From assembly GCA_963782445.1 (NCBI GenBank), contig CAWAJM010000001.1:4340001-4404000 (forward strand): DNA of 64,000 nt, given 5' to 3'. The position numbers and the translations under genes are program-made. Positions 1 through 7,211 of the stretch are shown here, piece after piece (position 1 is the stretch's first letter; each line of letters starts with the position of its first letter). The stretch is from ZC4RG20 sp963782445 (GTDB lineage: Bacteria > Pseudomonadota > Gammaproteobacteria > Steroidobacterales > Rariloculaceae). Under the pieces are notes generated by a model. That model did not search any database. It was given only the letters and a program-made list of their open reading frames with translations, and was not told the origin of the DNA.

Positions 1-133
1 CGGCCGTCTCTTCGAAAGTCGCGATGCCGTGGCTCACGTAATGGTTGTAGACGCTGCTGATCTGCTCGGCGTCGCCGGCGCGCGCCGGCCTGATTTCTAC
101 ACTCGCCGGGGCGGCCGGTGCGCCAACGCTCAT
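1..133 (-). CDS. GNAT-family N-acetyltransferase, N-terminal part (runs off the window)
   Basis: Reading the minus strand from an ATG at 133 gives 44 codons open to the window edge. After a short Ala/Pro-rich lead, the translation contains VEIRPARAGDAEQISSVYNH followed by a stretch ending ATFEE. This pattern (IRPA..AD...I..IYNHYV....ATFEE) opens the phosphinothricin/methionine-sulfone acetyltransferase branch of the GNAT fold. Members transfer an acetyl group from acetyl-CoA to the amino group of small amino-acid analogues in the cytoplasm. Only the first strand and helix are visible, so the acetyl-CoA loop cannot be checked. The bactofilin gene starts about 200 bases away on the other strand, so the two are divergent. 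Confidence 0.72.
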   Translation of the reverse strand, partial: MSVGAPAAPASVEIRPARAGDAEQISSVYNHYVSHGIATFEETA

Positions 134-367
134 CGTTCCTCGCTCGTCCTTCACAGAGGGGCCGCCCAGGGCCGCAGCGGAAGACCCCATCTTAGAGCCA
201 AGCACCCCGTCCCGACACGAAGCCGCTAAACGAGCGCCGGGCGCGAGTACAGCGTGATCCAGCACACAGAACGGCCCCGGACCCCCGCGTATCGTCGAAC
301 CCGTTGAGCGGCTCGGCGTTTCGCGCTAAGAAGGCGAACGATGCGCCTTGATCACAGCGGGGGCAAC

Positions 368-913
368 ATGTTCGAAATCGGCAAGAAAGGCAGCGACAAG
401 CGGGAGGAACCCATGGCACGCGACGAAAACACATCGACGGCTTCTACGTTCGCAGACTCGGTCAAGCGCGGCACGACGGCGCGGGAGGCAGCCGTGATCG
501 GCCCATCGATCCGCATCGACGGCGACCTGCGCGGGGAGGAAGACCTGCGCATCGAGGGCGAGGTCAAAGGCACCGTGCAGCTCAAGAACAACGCGCTGCG
601 CATCGGCACGGAGGGCCGCGTCCGCGCGACCGTCTACGCGCACTCGATCGACGTCGAGGGCCTCGTCGAGGGCGATCTCTTCGGCCTCGAGCGCGTCACG
701 ATCCACAAGAGCGCGCGCGTGCAGGGCAACATCACGTCGCCGCGCGTGAGCCTCGAGGACGGGGCCCAATTCAAGGGCTCGATCGAGATGGACAAGCAGG
801 CCGTCGAGTCCGCGCTCGGCAAAAGCCGCGGCAACGTCGCGCAGCTGGGCGGCGGGAAGGACGGCTCGGCCACGGGCTCGCGGCCGAACGCGGAGGCCGG
901 CTCGCAGGGCTGA
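368..913 (+). CDS. Bactofilin family cytoskeletal protein
   Basis: The product is a small bactofilin: a disordered basic N-terminus, then a beta-helical core of short hydrophobic repeats rich in G and I/V (for example IRIDGDLRGEEDLRIEGEV, then GTVQL, RATVYAHSIDVEGLVEGDL, GNITSPRVSLEDGAQFKGSI), then a disordered tail. Bactofilins polymerise without nucleotide into membrane-associated filaments that localise cell-wall or polarity proteins. Three in-frame ATGs compete: 341, 368 (MFEIGKKG, resembling the usual MFxKK opening) and 413, which has the best ribosome-binding site (GGGAGG at 402-407). I chose 368 on family resemblance; 413 is equally defensible. A strong terminator follows the stop by about 40 bases, so the gene is probably transcribed alone. 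Confidence 0.88.
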   Translation: MFEIGKKGSDKREEPMARDENTSTASTFADSVKRGTTAREAAVIGPSIRIDGDLRGEEDLRIEGEVKGTVQLKNNALRIGTEGRVRATVYAHSIDVEGLVEGDLFGLERVTIHKSARVQGNITSPRVSLEDGAQFKGSIEMDKQAVESALGKSRGNVAQLGGGKDGSATGSRPNAEAGSQG

Positions 914-954
914 AGGCCGGCCGCCGGGGCGCCGGCGACTTCGGCATGACCGAA

Positions 955-987
955 GGCGCCGGGCGGCTCTTCCGCCCGGCGCCTTTT
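955..987 (+). terminator. Rho-independent terminator after the bactofilin gene
   Basis: A perfect 12-base inverted repeat (GGCGCCGGGCGG at 955-966 and its complement at 972-983) with a 5-base loop is followed directly by TTTT. It has the polarity expected for ending bactofilin transcription. Confidence 0.9.
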
Positions 988-992
988 CCGCT

Positions 993-1079
993 ATGCTCGG
1001 CGCCGTGGACATCTACCACATCTGGTGCAATCTCAAGGCCGGCGCGCGCGGCCGATCCGAGGGGCACGAGCGCTTTTAG
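993..1079 (+). pseudogene. Short N-terminal remnant resembling a DUF6614-type small protein
   Basis: An ATG at 993 opens 28 codons ending in TAG. The stretch VDIYHIWCNLKAGARG resembles, from memory, the first strand of a small conserved family of about 100 residues that opens with a YHIWCDLKPG-like motif. After about 20 residues the similarity stops and the frame closes, so this would be a 5' fragment cut off by a deletion. It directly follows the bactofilin terminator and precedes the convergent ftsH. The match is short and the assignment tentative. Confidence 0.3.
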
Positions 1080-1115
1080 CAATCCAAGCCCTCGGCGCGC
1101 CGATCTGCGTCCGCC

Positions 1116-3296
1116 TCAGACAGTGCTGCCCGCGGCCCGCTGCACGTGCTCCTCGAGCGAAGGCGCCGCATGCAGGCCCGTGACCTTGAGGATCTCCTGC
1201 TCGTCGAGCGTCTCGCGCTCGAGCAGCGCCGCGACGAGCGCCTCGAGCGCATCGCGATGCTCCTTGAGCAGACGGCAGGCCTCGGTGTGGCTTTCCGAAA
1301 TGATGCGGTGCACCTCCGCGTCGATGACGCGCGCGGTCTCCTCGCTGAACGGCTTCTCGCCGCCGAAGCCGCCTTGCGCACCGAGATAGGCGTTGCGCTG
1401 CGGCGCCAGCTGCACGAGCCCGAGCTTATCGCTCATGCCCCAGCGCGTGACCATGTTGCGGGCGAGCTCCGTGGCCTGCGTGATGTCGCTCTCGGCCCCG
1501 GTCGTGCGCGTGCCGTAGATGATCTCCTCGGCCGCGCGGCCGCCGAGCATGCCGACGATGCGCGCGCGCAGGTACGCCTCGGGATAGTTGTAGCGGTCGC
1601 TGTCCGGGCGCTGATAGGTCACGCCGAGCGCCTGCCCGCGCGGGACGATCGTGACGCGGTGCACGGGGTCCGCGCCGGGCACGAGCAGCCCGAGAATGGC
1701 ATGGCCGCTCTCGTGGTAGGCGATGCGCGCGCGGTCGTCGTCCGAGAGCAGCAGGGGCCGCTCGGGGCCGAGCACGATCTTCTCGAGCGCATCGTGGAAG
1801 TCACGCTGACCCACGGCATCCTCGTCACGCCGCGCCGCGAGCAGCGCGGCCTCGTTGACGAGGTTGCGGATGTCCGCGCCCGAGAATCCGGGCATCGAGG
1901 CCGCGAGCTCCGCGAGGTCCACGTCGCCCGCGAGCGGCGTGTGCCGCGTATGGATCTTCAAGATCTCCTCGCGGCCGCGCTTGTCGGGCAGGTTCACGAC
2001 GACGCGGCGGTCGAAGCGGCCGGGCCTGAGCAGGGCGCGGTCGAGGACGTCGGGCTGGTTCGTGGCCGCCAGCACGATGATGCCCTCACGGCTCGAGAAG
2101 CCGTCCATTTCCGTGAGGATCTGGTTCAGCGTCTGTTCCTGCTCGCTCGAGGCGCCGCCGGTCACGATGCCCGCCCTCGCGCGCCCGATCGCGTCGAGCT
2201 CGTCGATGAAGATGATCGCGGGCGCATTGTCGCGCGCCTGCTTGAAGAGATCGCGCACGCGCGCGGCGCCGACGCCGACGATCATTTCGACGAACTCCGC
2301 TGCGCTCATCGAGAAGTACGGGACGCCGGCCTCGCCGGCGACGGCGCGCGCGAGCAGCGTCTTGCCCGTGCCGGGCGCGCCGATGAGCAGCACGCCCTTC
2401 GGCGCGGTGCCGCCGAGGCGCGTGTACTTCCCGGGCGACTTCAGGAAGTCGACGATCTCGACGAGCTCGTTCTCGACCTCGTCGATGCCCGCAACGTCGT
2501 CGAACGTCACACGCGTGTCGCGCTCGACGTCGTAACGTTTGGCCTTGCTGCGGCCGATTCCCATGAGGCCGCCGCCGAGGCCGCCGCCCTTGCCCGCGCG
2601 GCGGAACATCCAGACGTAAAACGCGATGATCAGGATGGCCGGGCCGAAACCGAAGATCAGAAGGCTCCAGCCCGAGCTCTGGTTGATGGGCTCGGCGCTG
2701 ATTTGCACGTGATGGTCGAGCAGCAGCGCCTCGAGGTCCGGACCGACGAAGCTCGGTATCGTGGTCTTGAACGTGGTGCCCGTACGCGGCGTGGCGGCGC
2801 TCCGGCCGAAAGCCCCCGCGCCCGGCGCGCCCCCGAAGGGCGCCGGCGCGGCAGCGGAGCCGCCGTTGCCGGCGTTGCCGGCGTTGCCTGTTCGGGCGCC
2901 CGCGCTGCCACCGGCGGCGGGACTACCGCCTGCCGGGTGACCGCTCGCGGCCGTGCGGCCCGCGGACGTTGCCGGCTTCGGCGGCGGGTACGTGACCGGC
3001 TTGATGAACCGGCCCTCGATGTTCTGCCCCTGGTTATAGATCGAAGCGACGTTGTCCGCGGCGACCTGTGTGCGGAAAACTGTGTACGGCACGGTCAGCG
3101 CCGCGTTGTGGCCCGGGAAGAGCCACCGCACGAGCAGGAAATTCACGAACAGGATGAGCAGAAACCACAGCCACGTATTCCGTGGCGGCAGGCCGGGCTT
3201 GCCCGCGCTGCCGGAGTTTCTGCCCGCAGGACCGGACGGCGGCCGGTCGCTGCCGGCCCGCCGGTCCGGCGAGTTCTGGTCCTTTTCCAATCTCAT
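1116..3296 (-). CDS. ftsH: FtsH-type ATP-dependent zinc metalloprotease (divergent, long periplasmic insert)
   Basis: This is a membrane-anchored AAA+ protease that unfolds and degrades membrane and cytosolic proteins. In the 726-residue form from ATG 3296, a first membrane segment lies near residues 41-61 and a second near 210-230. Then come Walker A (GAPGTGKT, about 306-313), Walker B (IIFIDELDAIG), the second region of homology (ATNQPDVLDRALLRPGRFDR) and the zinc site HESGH (about 527-531) with the downstream Asp in TGAESD. The periplasmic loop is enlarged by some 70 residues of Gly/Ala/Pro/Ser-rich low complexity (about 103-173). A TTG at 3371 would add 25 basic residues; ATG 3296 is more likely. 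With its odd loop this is probably a paralogue rather than the housekeeping FtsH; no rlmE or folP neighbour supports the latter. Confidence 0.93.
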   Translation of the reverse strand: MRLEKDQNSPDRRAGSDRPPSGPAGRNSGSAGKPGLPPRNTWLWFLLILFVNFLLVRWLFPGHNAALTVPYTVFRTQVAADNVASIYNQGQNIEGRFIKPVTYPPPKPATSAGRTAASGHPAGGSPAAGGSAGARTGNAGNAGNGGSAAAPAPFGGAPGAGAFGRSAATPRTGTTFKTTIPSFVGPDLEALLLDHHVQISAEPINQSSGWSLLIFGFGPAILIIAFYVWMFRRAGKGGGLGGGLMGIGRSKAKRYDVERDTRVTFDDVAGIDEVENELVEIVDFLKSPGKYTRLGGTAPKGVLLIGAPGTGKTLLARAVAGEAGVPYFSMSAAEFVEMIVGVGAARVRDLFKQARDNAPAIIFIDELDAIGRARAGIVTGGASSEQEQTLNQILTEMDGFSSREGIIVLAATNQPDVLDRALLRPGRFDRRVVVNLPDKRGREEILKIHTRHTPLAGDVDLAELAASMPGFSGADIRNLVNEAALLAARRDEDAVGQRDFHDALEKIVLGPERPLLLSDDDRARIAYHESGHAILGLLVPGADPVHRVTIVPRGQALGVTYQRPDSDRYNYPEAYLRARIVGMLGGRAAEEIIYGTRTTGAESDITQATELARNMVTRWGMSDKLGLVQLAPQRNAYLGAQGGFGGEKPFSEETARVIDAEVHRIISESHTEACRLLKEHRDALEALVAALLERETLDEQEILKVTGLHAAPSLEEHVQRAAGSTV

Positions 3297-3411
3297 CCCT
3301 GGTTGTTTTCGTCGGCCTCGCGGCCGGATCCCCGGTTGCCTGTCAGGCTGGAAGCAAGAATCGTACCGCAATCCTCGGGCACGGTCTGCGAGCGCCGCCG
3401 CGACCGCCTAG

Positions 3412-3656
3412 AAGGCTCATGGGGTGCGCGCGCTCGTCGAGCATTGCGGGATCGCCGCGGACGAGCTCGTTGCGAGATCGGGCTGTTCGAGATCGCGCAC
3501 TGCGCCGTCGCCGTGGCCAACGCGCATCCCGCGCTCAAACGGCTCGCGACGCATGTCATCGGCTCGAACGAGGAGGACAGCGTCGTGCAGTTCATCCGCG
3601 GGCACTGGCGCGCGGGTCTGGGCCGCGGCGCCGCCGGCGGTCTTTGCAGGCGCTAG
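3412..3656 (+). pseudogene. Remnant of a HAD-IIB (Cof-type) phosphatase C-terminus
   Basis: Two frames together read like the end of a Cof-type HAD phosphatase. Frame one (from about 3412) gives KAHGVRALVEHCGIAADELV, the Lys-containing K.xGVRAL..HxGI motif. Frame two (from about 3475) gives GLFEIAHCAVAVANAHPALK, then RLATHVIGSNEEDSVVQFI, the terminal VAVxNAxPxLKxxAxxVtxSNxxdGV motif. Between them the magnesium-binding IGDxxND segment is missing and the frame shifts. The N-terminal two thirds, including the DxDGT nucleophile, are absent. This is a decayed fragment between the 5' end of ftsH and the convergent citrate synthase-like gene. Confidence 0.7.
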
Positions 3657-3679
3657 AAGTCTATTACTCGGACAGACTC

Positions 3680-4894
3680 CTAGGGCGCGGGCCCGGTATA
3701 GATGGCGCGCGGCCGAATCAGAACGCGCTCGCGCATCTGCTCACGGGCGTGTGCCGCCCAACCGATGCTGCGGGCAACGGCGAACAGACCGATACCGGCG
3801 TAGCGCGGCAGAGCCAGGACCTTCGCGAGCACGGCCAGCGCGTAGTCCGCATTGGGGCGGACGCCCACGGCCTCCGTGACGTAGGCCGGCACACTGCGCG
3901 TCAGCACGGTCTCGCCGAGGCGGGCCTCGATGGCCCCGAGCAGCATGGCGGCGCGCGGATCCCCGTCGCGATAGATGGCATGGCCGAAGCCGGCCAGGCG
4001 CTCGCCGGCCTCGGCCTGCTCGCGGATCCGCGCCATGGCGTCTCCCTGAGTGAGCCGCTCCAGCTGCCGGGCCGCGCGCGTCGTCGCGCCACCGTGCAGG
4101 GGGCCCTTGAGCGCCGCCAGCGCGGCAACGGTCCCCTCGTAGAGATTCGCGCCCGTCGAGACGGCGCAGCGCAGCGTGAACGTCGAGGCGTTGAGCTCGT
4201 GGTCGGCCATGAGAACGAGGGCGATCCGGACCAGATCCGTCCCTTCGGCACTGAGATGCCACGCCTCGGCGAGTTGGCGGTGGATCGGCGCCGCCGAGAT
4301 CGGCCCGCCGCCGACGAGCGCCGCGAGCAGACGCGTGATGCGCGCGGCCGTCAACGCGAGGCCATGGTCCGTCTTATTGAACGCGGCGTCGTCGCCCGCG
4401 CCCGCGAGGGCGAGCGCAGCCATGGAGCGGTCGATCGGATGCGCGCCCGGCGCCGCGCCCGTCACGGCACGCACGAGCTCCGCGGCTTGCGGCACGTTGG
4501 CCGCGGCAAACGGGTCGTAGTCGGCCGTCTGCCACAGCAGCCCGGCCGCCGTTTCGAGCGTCGCGTGCCGGGCGAGCTCGGTCGCCTCGACGCCGCGGTA
4601 AAACAGCCGGCCCTCCGCGATGAGCGACAGCCCGGAGCTCAGCACGGGCTGACCGAGCAGCCTCCCGTCACCCGCGGCCTTCTCGCCCCCGGCCGGGGGC
4701 GCGCGCCGCTCGCGCAGCGCGCGCACGTCCTCGGCCCGGTAGCGTTTCGCGCGTTCGCCCGGGATGGGCTCCGACCGCACGAGGCCGCGGCTCACGTAGG
4801 CATACAGCGTCGCCGGGGAGACGCCGAGCTCGGCCGCGGCCTCGCGGGCGGATAGATAGGGCCCCGCGTCGGAGGCGGCTGAGGCGATTTTCAT
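3680..4894 (-). CDS. Citrate synthase-family protein with N-terminal MerR-like helix-turn-helix
   Basis: The product has 404 residues. The first ~60 form a helix-turn-helix (YLSAREAAAELGVSPATLYA, then VSRGLVRSEPIPG and RYRAEDV) as in MerR/excisionase-type readers. The rest is a citrate synthase fold: KGPLHGGA and GFGHAIYRDGDPRA carry two catalytic His, NADYA the position of the catalytic Asp, and it ends in RPRAIYTGP. The fold condenses acetyl- or propionyl-CoA with oxaloacetate. HTH-fused members usually sit beside a plain citrate synthase, as here, where the partner starts 84 bases away on the other strand. The fusion suggests a metabolite-sensing regulator or a DNA-bound enzyme. ATG 4894 is the first ATG that keeps the whole HTH. 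Confidence 0.88.
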   Translation of the reverse strand: MKIASAASDAGPYLSAREAAAELGVSPATLYAYVSRGLVRSEPIPGERAKRYRAEDVRALRERRAPPAGGEKAAGDGRLLGQPVLSSGLSLIAEGRLFYRGVEATELARHATLETAAGLLWQTADYDPFAAANVPQAAELVRAVTGAAPGAHPIDRSMAALALAGAGDDAAFNKTDHGLALTAARITRLLAALVGGGPISAAPIHRQLAEAWHLSAEGTDLVRIALVLMADHELNASTFTLRCAVSTGANLYEGTVAALAALKGPLHGGATTRAARQLERLTQGDAMARIREQAEAGERLAGFGHAIYRDGDPRAAMLLGAIEARLGETVLTRSVPAYVTEAVGVRPNADYALAVLAKVLALPRYAGIGLFAVARSIGWAAHAREQMRERVLIRPRAIYTGPAP

Positions 4895-4895
4895 A

Positions 4896-4920
4896 TTGAT
4901 CAGCTTAATCAAGATTGATC
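4896..4920. promoter_or_regulatory. AT-rich palindrome/direct repeat between divergent citrate synthase genes (candidate operator)
   Basis: Within the 84-base divergent spacer, TTGAT (4896-4900) pairs with ATCAA (4908-4912) around a 7-base spacer. A further direct copy of TTGATC lies at 4915-4920. This AT-rich island stands out in a very GC-rich neighbourhood and starts one base upstream of the HTH-citrate synthase start codon. It is a natural binding site for the HTH of that gene; the binding is inference. Confidence 0.5.
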
Positions 4921-4978
4921 GCAGTGGGAACCAGGCCCACACTGTCGCCCGAGCAGGGAGTCCCGGAGGAAACGCGTC

Positions 4979-6079
4979 ATGACAGAGGATAAGGATCGTG
5001 CGGTCGCAGCCGGGCTCGAGGGCGTCGCCGCGGCGGAGACGGCGCTCAGCGACGTTGACGGCGCGGCAGGCCGTCTCATTCTCTGCGGCGAGGACGTTGA
5101 AGCGTTCGCGGCCGACCACAGCTTCGCAGGCGCAGCGGCCACGTTTTGGGGCATCGCAGAGGCCAAGCCGGCCGCGCCGGCCGAGGCGGTGCAGGCGGCC
5201 CTCGGCGAGGCGCGGGCAGCGGCTTTCGAGCGCTTCGAGACGTTGGTGCCGGCGGTCGCGGGTCTCACGCTCTCGGAGGCCCTGCGGCTCGGCCTCGCCT
5301 CGCTGCGTGGCGGCGGCACCGATCCGCGCTTCGCGGTGACGGGGGCGGTCCCCGTACTGGTCGCTAACCTCGCTCGGCTCGCCCAGGGTCTGCGTCCGGT
5401 CCCGCCGCTTCGCGACGCGGATCAGGTCGCCGATTTCCTGCGCATGTTGCGGGGCGCGGAGGCCGACGCCGCCTCGGTCACGGCGCTCTCGACCTATTTG
5501 CTCACGGTCATGGACCACGGCATGAACGCGTCGACCTTCACCGCGCGCGTCATCGCCTCGACGCGCGCCGATCTCGTCTCGGCGACGGTCGGCGCCTATG
5601 CCGCGCTGACCGGGCCGCTGCACGGTGGCGCGCCGGAACCGGTGCTCGACATGCTCGATGCGATCGGGCGGCCGGATCGGGCAAGCGAGTGGATCGAAGC
5701 GGCGCTCGGGCGCGGGGAGCGGCTCATGGGCTTCGGGCATCGCGTCTACCGCGTCCGCGACCCGCGCGCAGATGTGCTGAAGACGGCCATCGAGAAACTC
5801 GGCGACGCGGGCGGCCGGCTCGCGCTCGGCCGCGCCGTCGAAGCCGCGGCGCTCGAGGCCTTGCGGCGGCACAAGCCGGATCGCAAGCTCGAGACCAACG
5901 TCGAGTTCTACACGGCCATGCTCCTCGATGCGCTCGGCATGCCGCGCGCCGCGTTCACACCGATCTTCGCGATGGGCCGCGTCGTCGGCTGGACCGCGCA
6001 CGCGATCGAGCAGCAGCGCACGGGGCGTTTGATCCGGCCGTCGTCGGTCTACACCGGAGCGCGGCCGCTCGCGGCCTGA
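4979..6079 (+). CDS. Citrate synthase / 2-methylcitrate synthase-like protein
   Basis: The product has 366 residues, the short bacterial citrate synthase length. Motifs in order: DHGMNASTF (substrate-side His), GPLHGGAPEP (catalytic His), GFGHRVYRVRDPRADV (second catalytic His and CoA loop), ETNVEFY and GRLIRPSSVYTGARP at the C-terminus. The position usually given as the catalytic Asp in NVDxY reads Glu (NVEFY); to my memory this also occurs in CitA-type citrate synthases, so it may be a subfamily trait. It is divergent from the HTH-fused paralogue and probably co-regulated with it from the shared spacer. An inverted repeat follows the stop. Confidence 0.9.
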   Translation: MTEDKDRAVAAGLEGVAAAETALSDVDGAAGRLILCGEDVEAFAADHSFAGAAATFWGIAEAKPAAPAEAVQAALGEARAAAFERFETLVPAVAGLTLSEALRLGLASLRGGGTDPRFAVTGAVPVLVANLARLAQGLRPVPPLRDADQVADFLRMLRGAEADAASVTALSTYLLTVMDHGMNASTFTARVIASTRADLVSATVGAYAALTGPLHGGAPEPVLDMLDAIGRPDRASEWIEAALGRGERLMGFGHRVYRVRDPRADVLKTAIEKLGDAGGRLALGRAVEAAALEALRRHKPDRKLETNVEFYTAMLLDALGMPRAAFTPIFAMGRVVGWTAHAIEQQRTGRLIRPSSVYTGARPLAA

Positions 6080-6093
6080 GCCCCTGGCTCCAA

Positions 6094-6119
6094 CCGGCGG
6101 ACGGCACGGCGTCCGCCGG
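6094..6119 (+). terminator. Hairpin after the citrate synthase gene
   Basis: CCGGCGGAC at 6094-6102 pairs perfectly with GTCCGCCGG at 6111-6119 across an 8-base loop, 15 bases after the stop codon. The following CTTAG is only weakly T-rich, so this is a terminator-like hairpin rather than a textbook one. Confidence 0.6.
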
Positions 6120-6218
6120 CTTAGTCGCGTCGCCGCGGCCATGCGACCTGCCGGGCCGATTGCGGAAGCTCCCTATTCAATTGGGGAGGTCAAGGCTCGA
6201 CAATAAGGGTGTTAGCCG

Positions 6219-7046
6219 ATGCCGAACGACTACCGAATCACGCTCTACGATCTTCAGCTCGCGTCGGGCTGCACGATCAGCCCTTTCGTCTGGGCCACGA
6301 AGTACGCGCTGGCGCACAAGGGCTTCGACGTCGACATCGTGCCCGGGGGCTTCACGGGCATCCTCGAACGCACGGGCGGCCGCTCCGAGCGGCTGCCCGT
6401 CATCGTCGACGACGGCGAATGGGTGCTCGACAGCTGGCGCATCGCCGAATACCTCGACGAGAAGTACCCGGAACGGCCGACGCTCATCGGCGACCCGAGC
6501 GTCGCGGTGCTCACGAAGTTCCTCGAGGGCTGGCTCTGGCGCACGGCTGTCTCGCCTTGGTTCCGCTGCTACATCGTGGACTATCGCGATCTCTCGCTGC
6601 CCGAGGATCACGAATACGTGACGCGCTCGCGCGAAAATATGCTCGGTGCGAAGCTCGAGAATGTGCAGGCCGGCCGCGAGGACCGGCTGCCGCTCGTGCC
6701 GCCGGCCCTTGAGCCGTTTCGGCGGCTGCTCGCGGAGTACCCGTGGCTCGGCGGCGAGCGGCCCAACTACGCCGACTTCCGCGCGCTCGGGCAGTTCCTC
6801 TGGGCGGCGTCCGTCGCGACCACCCCGCCGCTGCCCGAGGACGATCCGCTGCGCGGCTGGCTCGACCGCGGCTTCGACCTCTACGGCGGCCTTGGCCGCC
6901 ATCCCGGCATGCATACGCTGTTCGGCTTGAAGCGGCGGCCCGGCGACCCCGAACCCTTCAGCCACGCCGCGCCGGCCTACGGGCTCGCGAGCCGAAACAC
7001 GGGCCCGCGATCGACGCGCACCGAGACGGAGCGGCTGTGCGGGTGA
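6219..7046 (+). CDS. Glutathione S-transferase family protein (LigE-like)
   Basis: The 275-residue product opens with a thioredoxin-like GST domain: YRITLYDLQ strand, SPFVWATKYALAHKG helix, RLPVIVDDG with the cis-Pro, then DSWRIAEYLDEKYP. A helical C-terminal domain follows with LGGERPNYADFRALGQF. The N-terminal signature SPFVWKxxxALxxKG is that of beta-etherase/LigE-type GSTs, which use glutathione to open aryl ethers or to conjugate electrophiles; the actual substrate cannot be told. The protein lies between a terminator and an amidohydrolase gene with a 165-base gap, so the two need not form an operon. Confidence 0.85.
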   Translation: MPNDYRITLYDLQLASGCTISPFVWATKYALAHKGFDVDIVPGGFTGILERTGGRSERLPVIVDDGEWVLDSWRIAEYLDEKYPERPTLIGDPSVAVLTKFLEGWLWRTAVSPWFRCYIVDYRDLSLPEDHEYVTRSRENMLGAKLENVQAGREDRLPLVPPALEPFRRLLAEYPWLGGERPNYADFRALGQFLWAASVATTPPLPEDDPLRGWLDRGFDLYGGLGRHPGMHTLFGLKRRPGDPEPFSHAAPAYGLASRNTGPRSTRTETERLCG

Positions 7047-7211
7047 GCGCGGCGCGGACGCGCGGTTCCGTTTTGTCCCGCTCCCGCCGAACCGCTATTC
7101 TGTTGGGCTCTGCCGACGGCGGCGAACGGGCCGTTGAGAACCAGAGCCGTCCGCGGATGAGGGACAGGCTCTTCCAGCGGATGGATCGAACCTACCCTTG
7201 AGGTGGAAGCC

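Noticed and set aside
1146..3656. Very long plus-strand open frame opposite ftsH
   Set aside because: Shadow of ftsH in GC-rich DNA; Arg/Ala/Asp-rich translation without domains. Only its last ~60 codons (HAD remnant) look like protein.
4895..6142. Minus-strand extension of the HTH-citrate synthase frame across the plus-strand citrate synthase
   Set aside because: The HTH domain begins at 4894; upstream translation is Arg-rich noise antisense to a clear gene.
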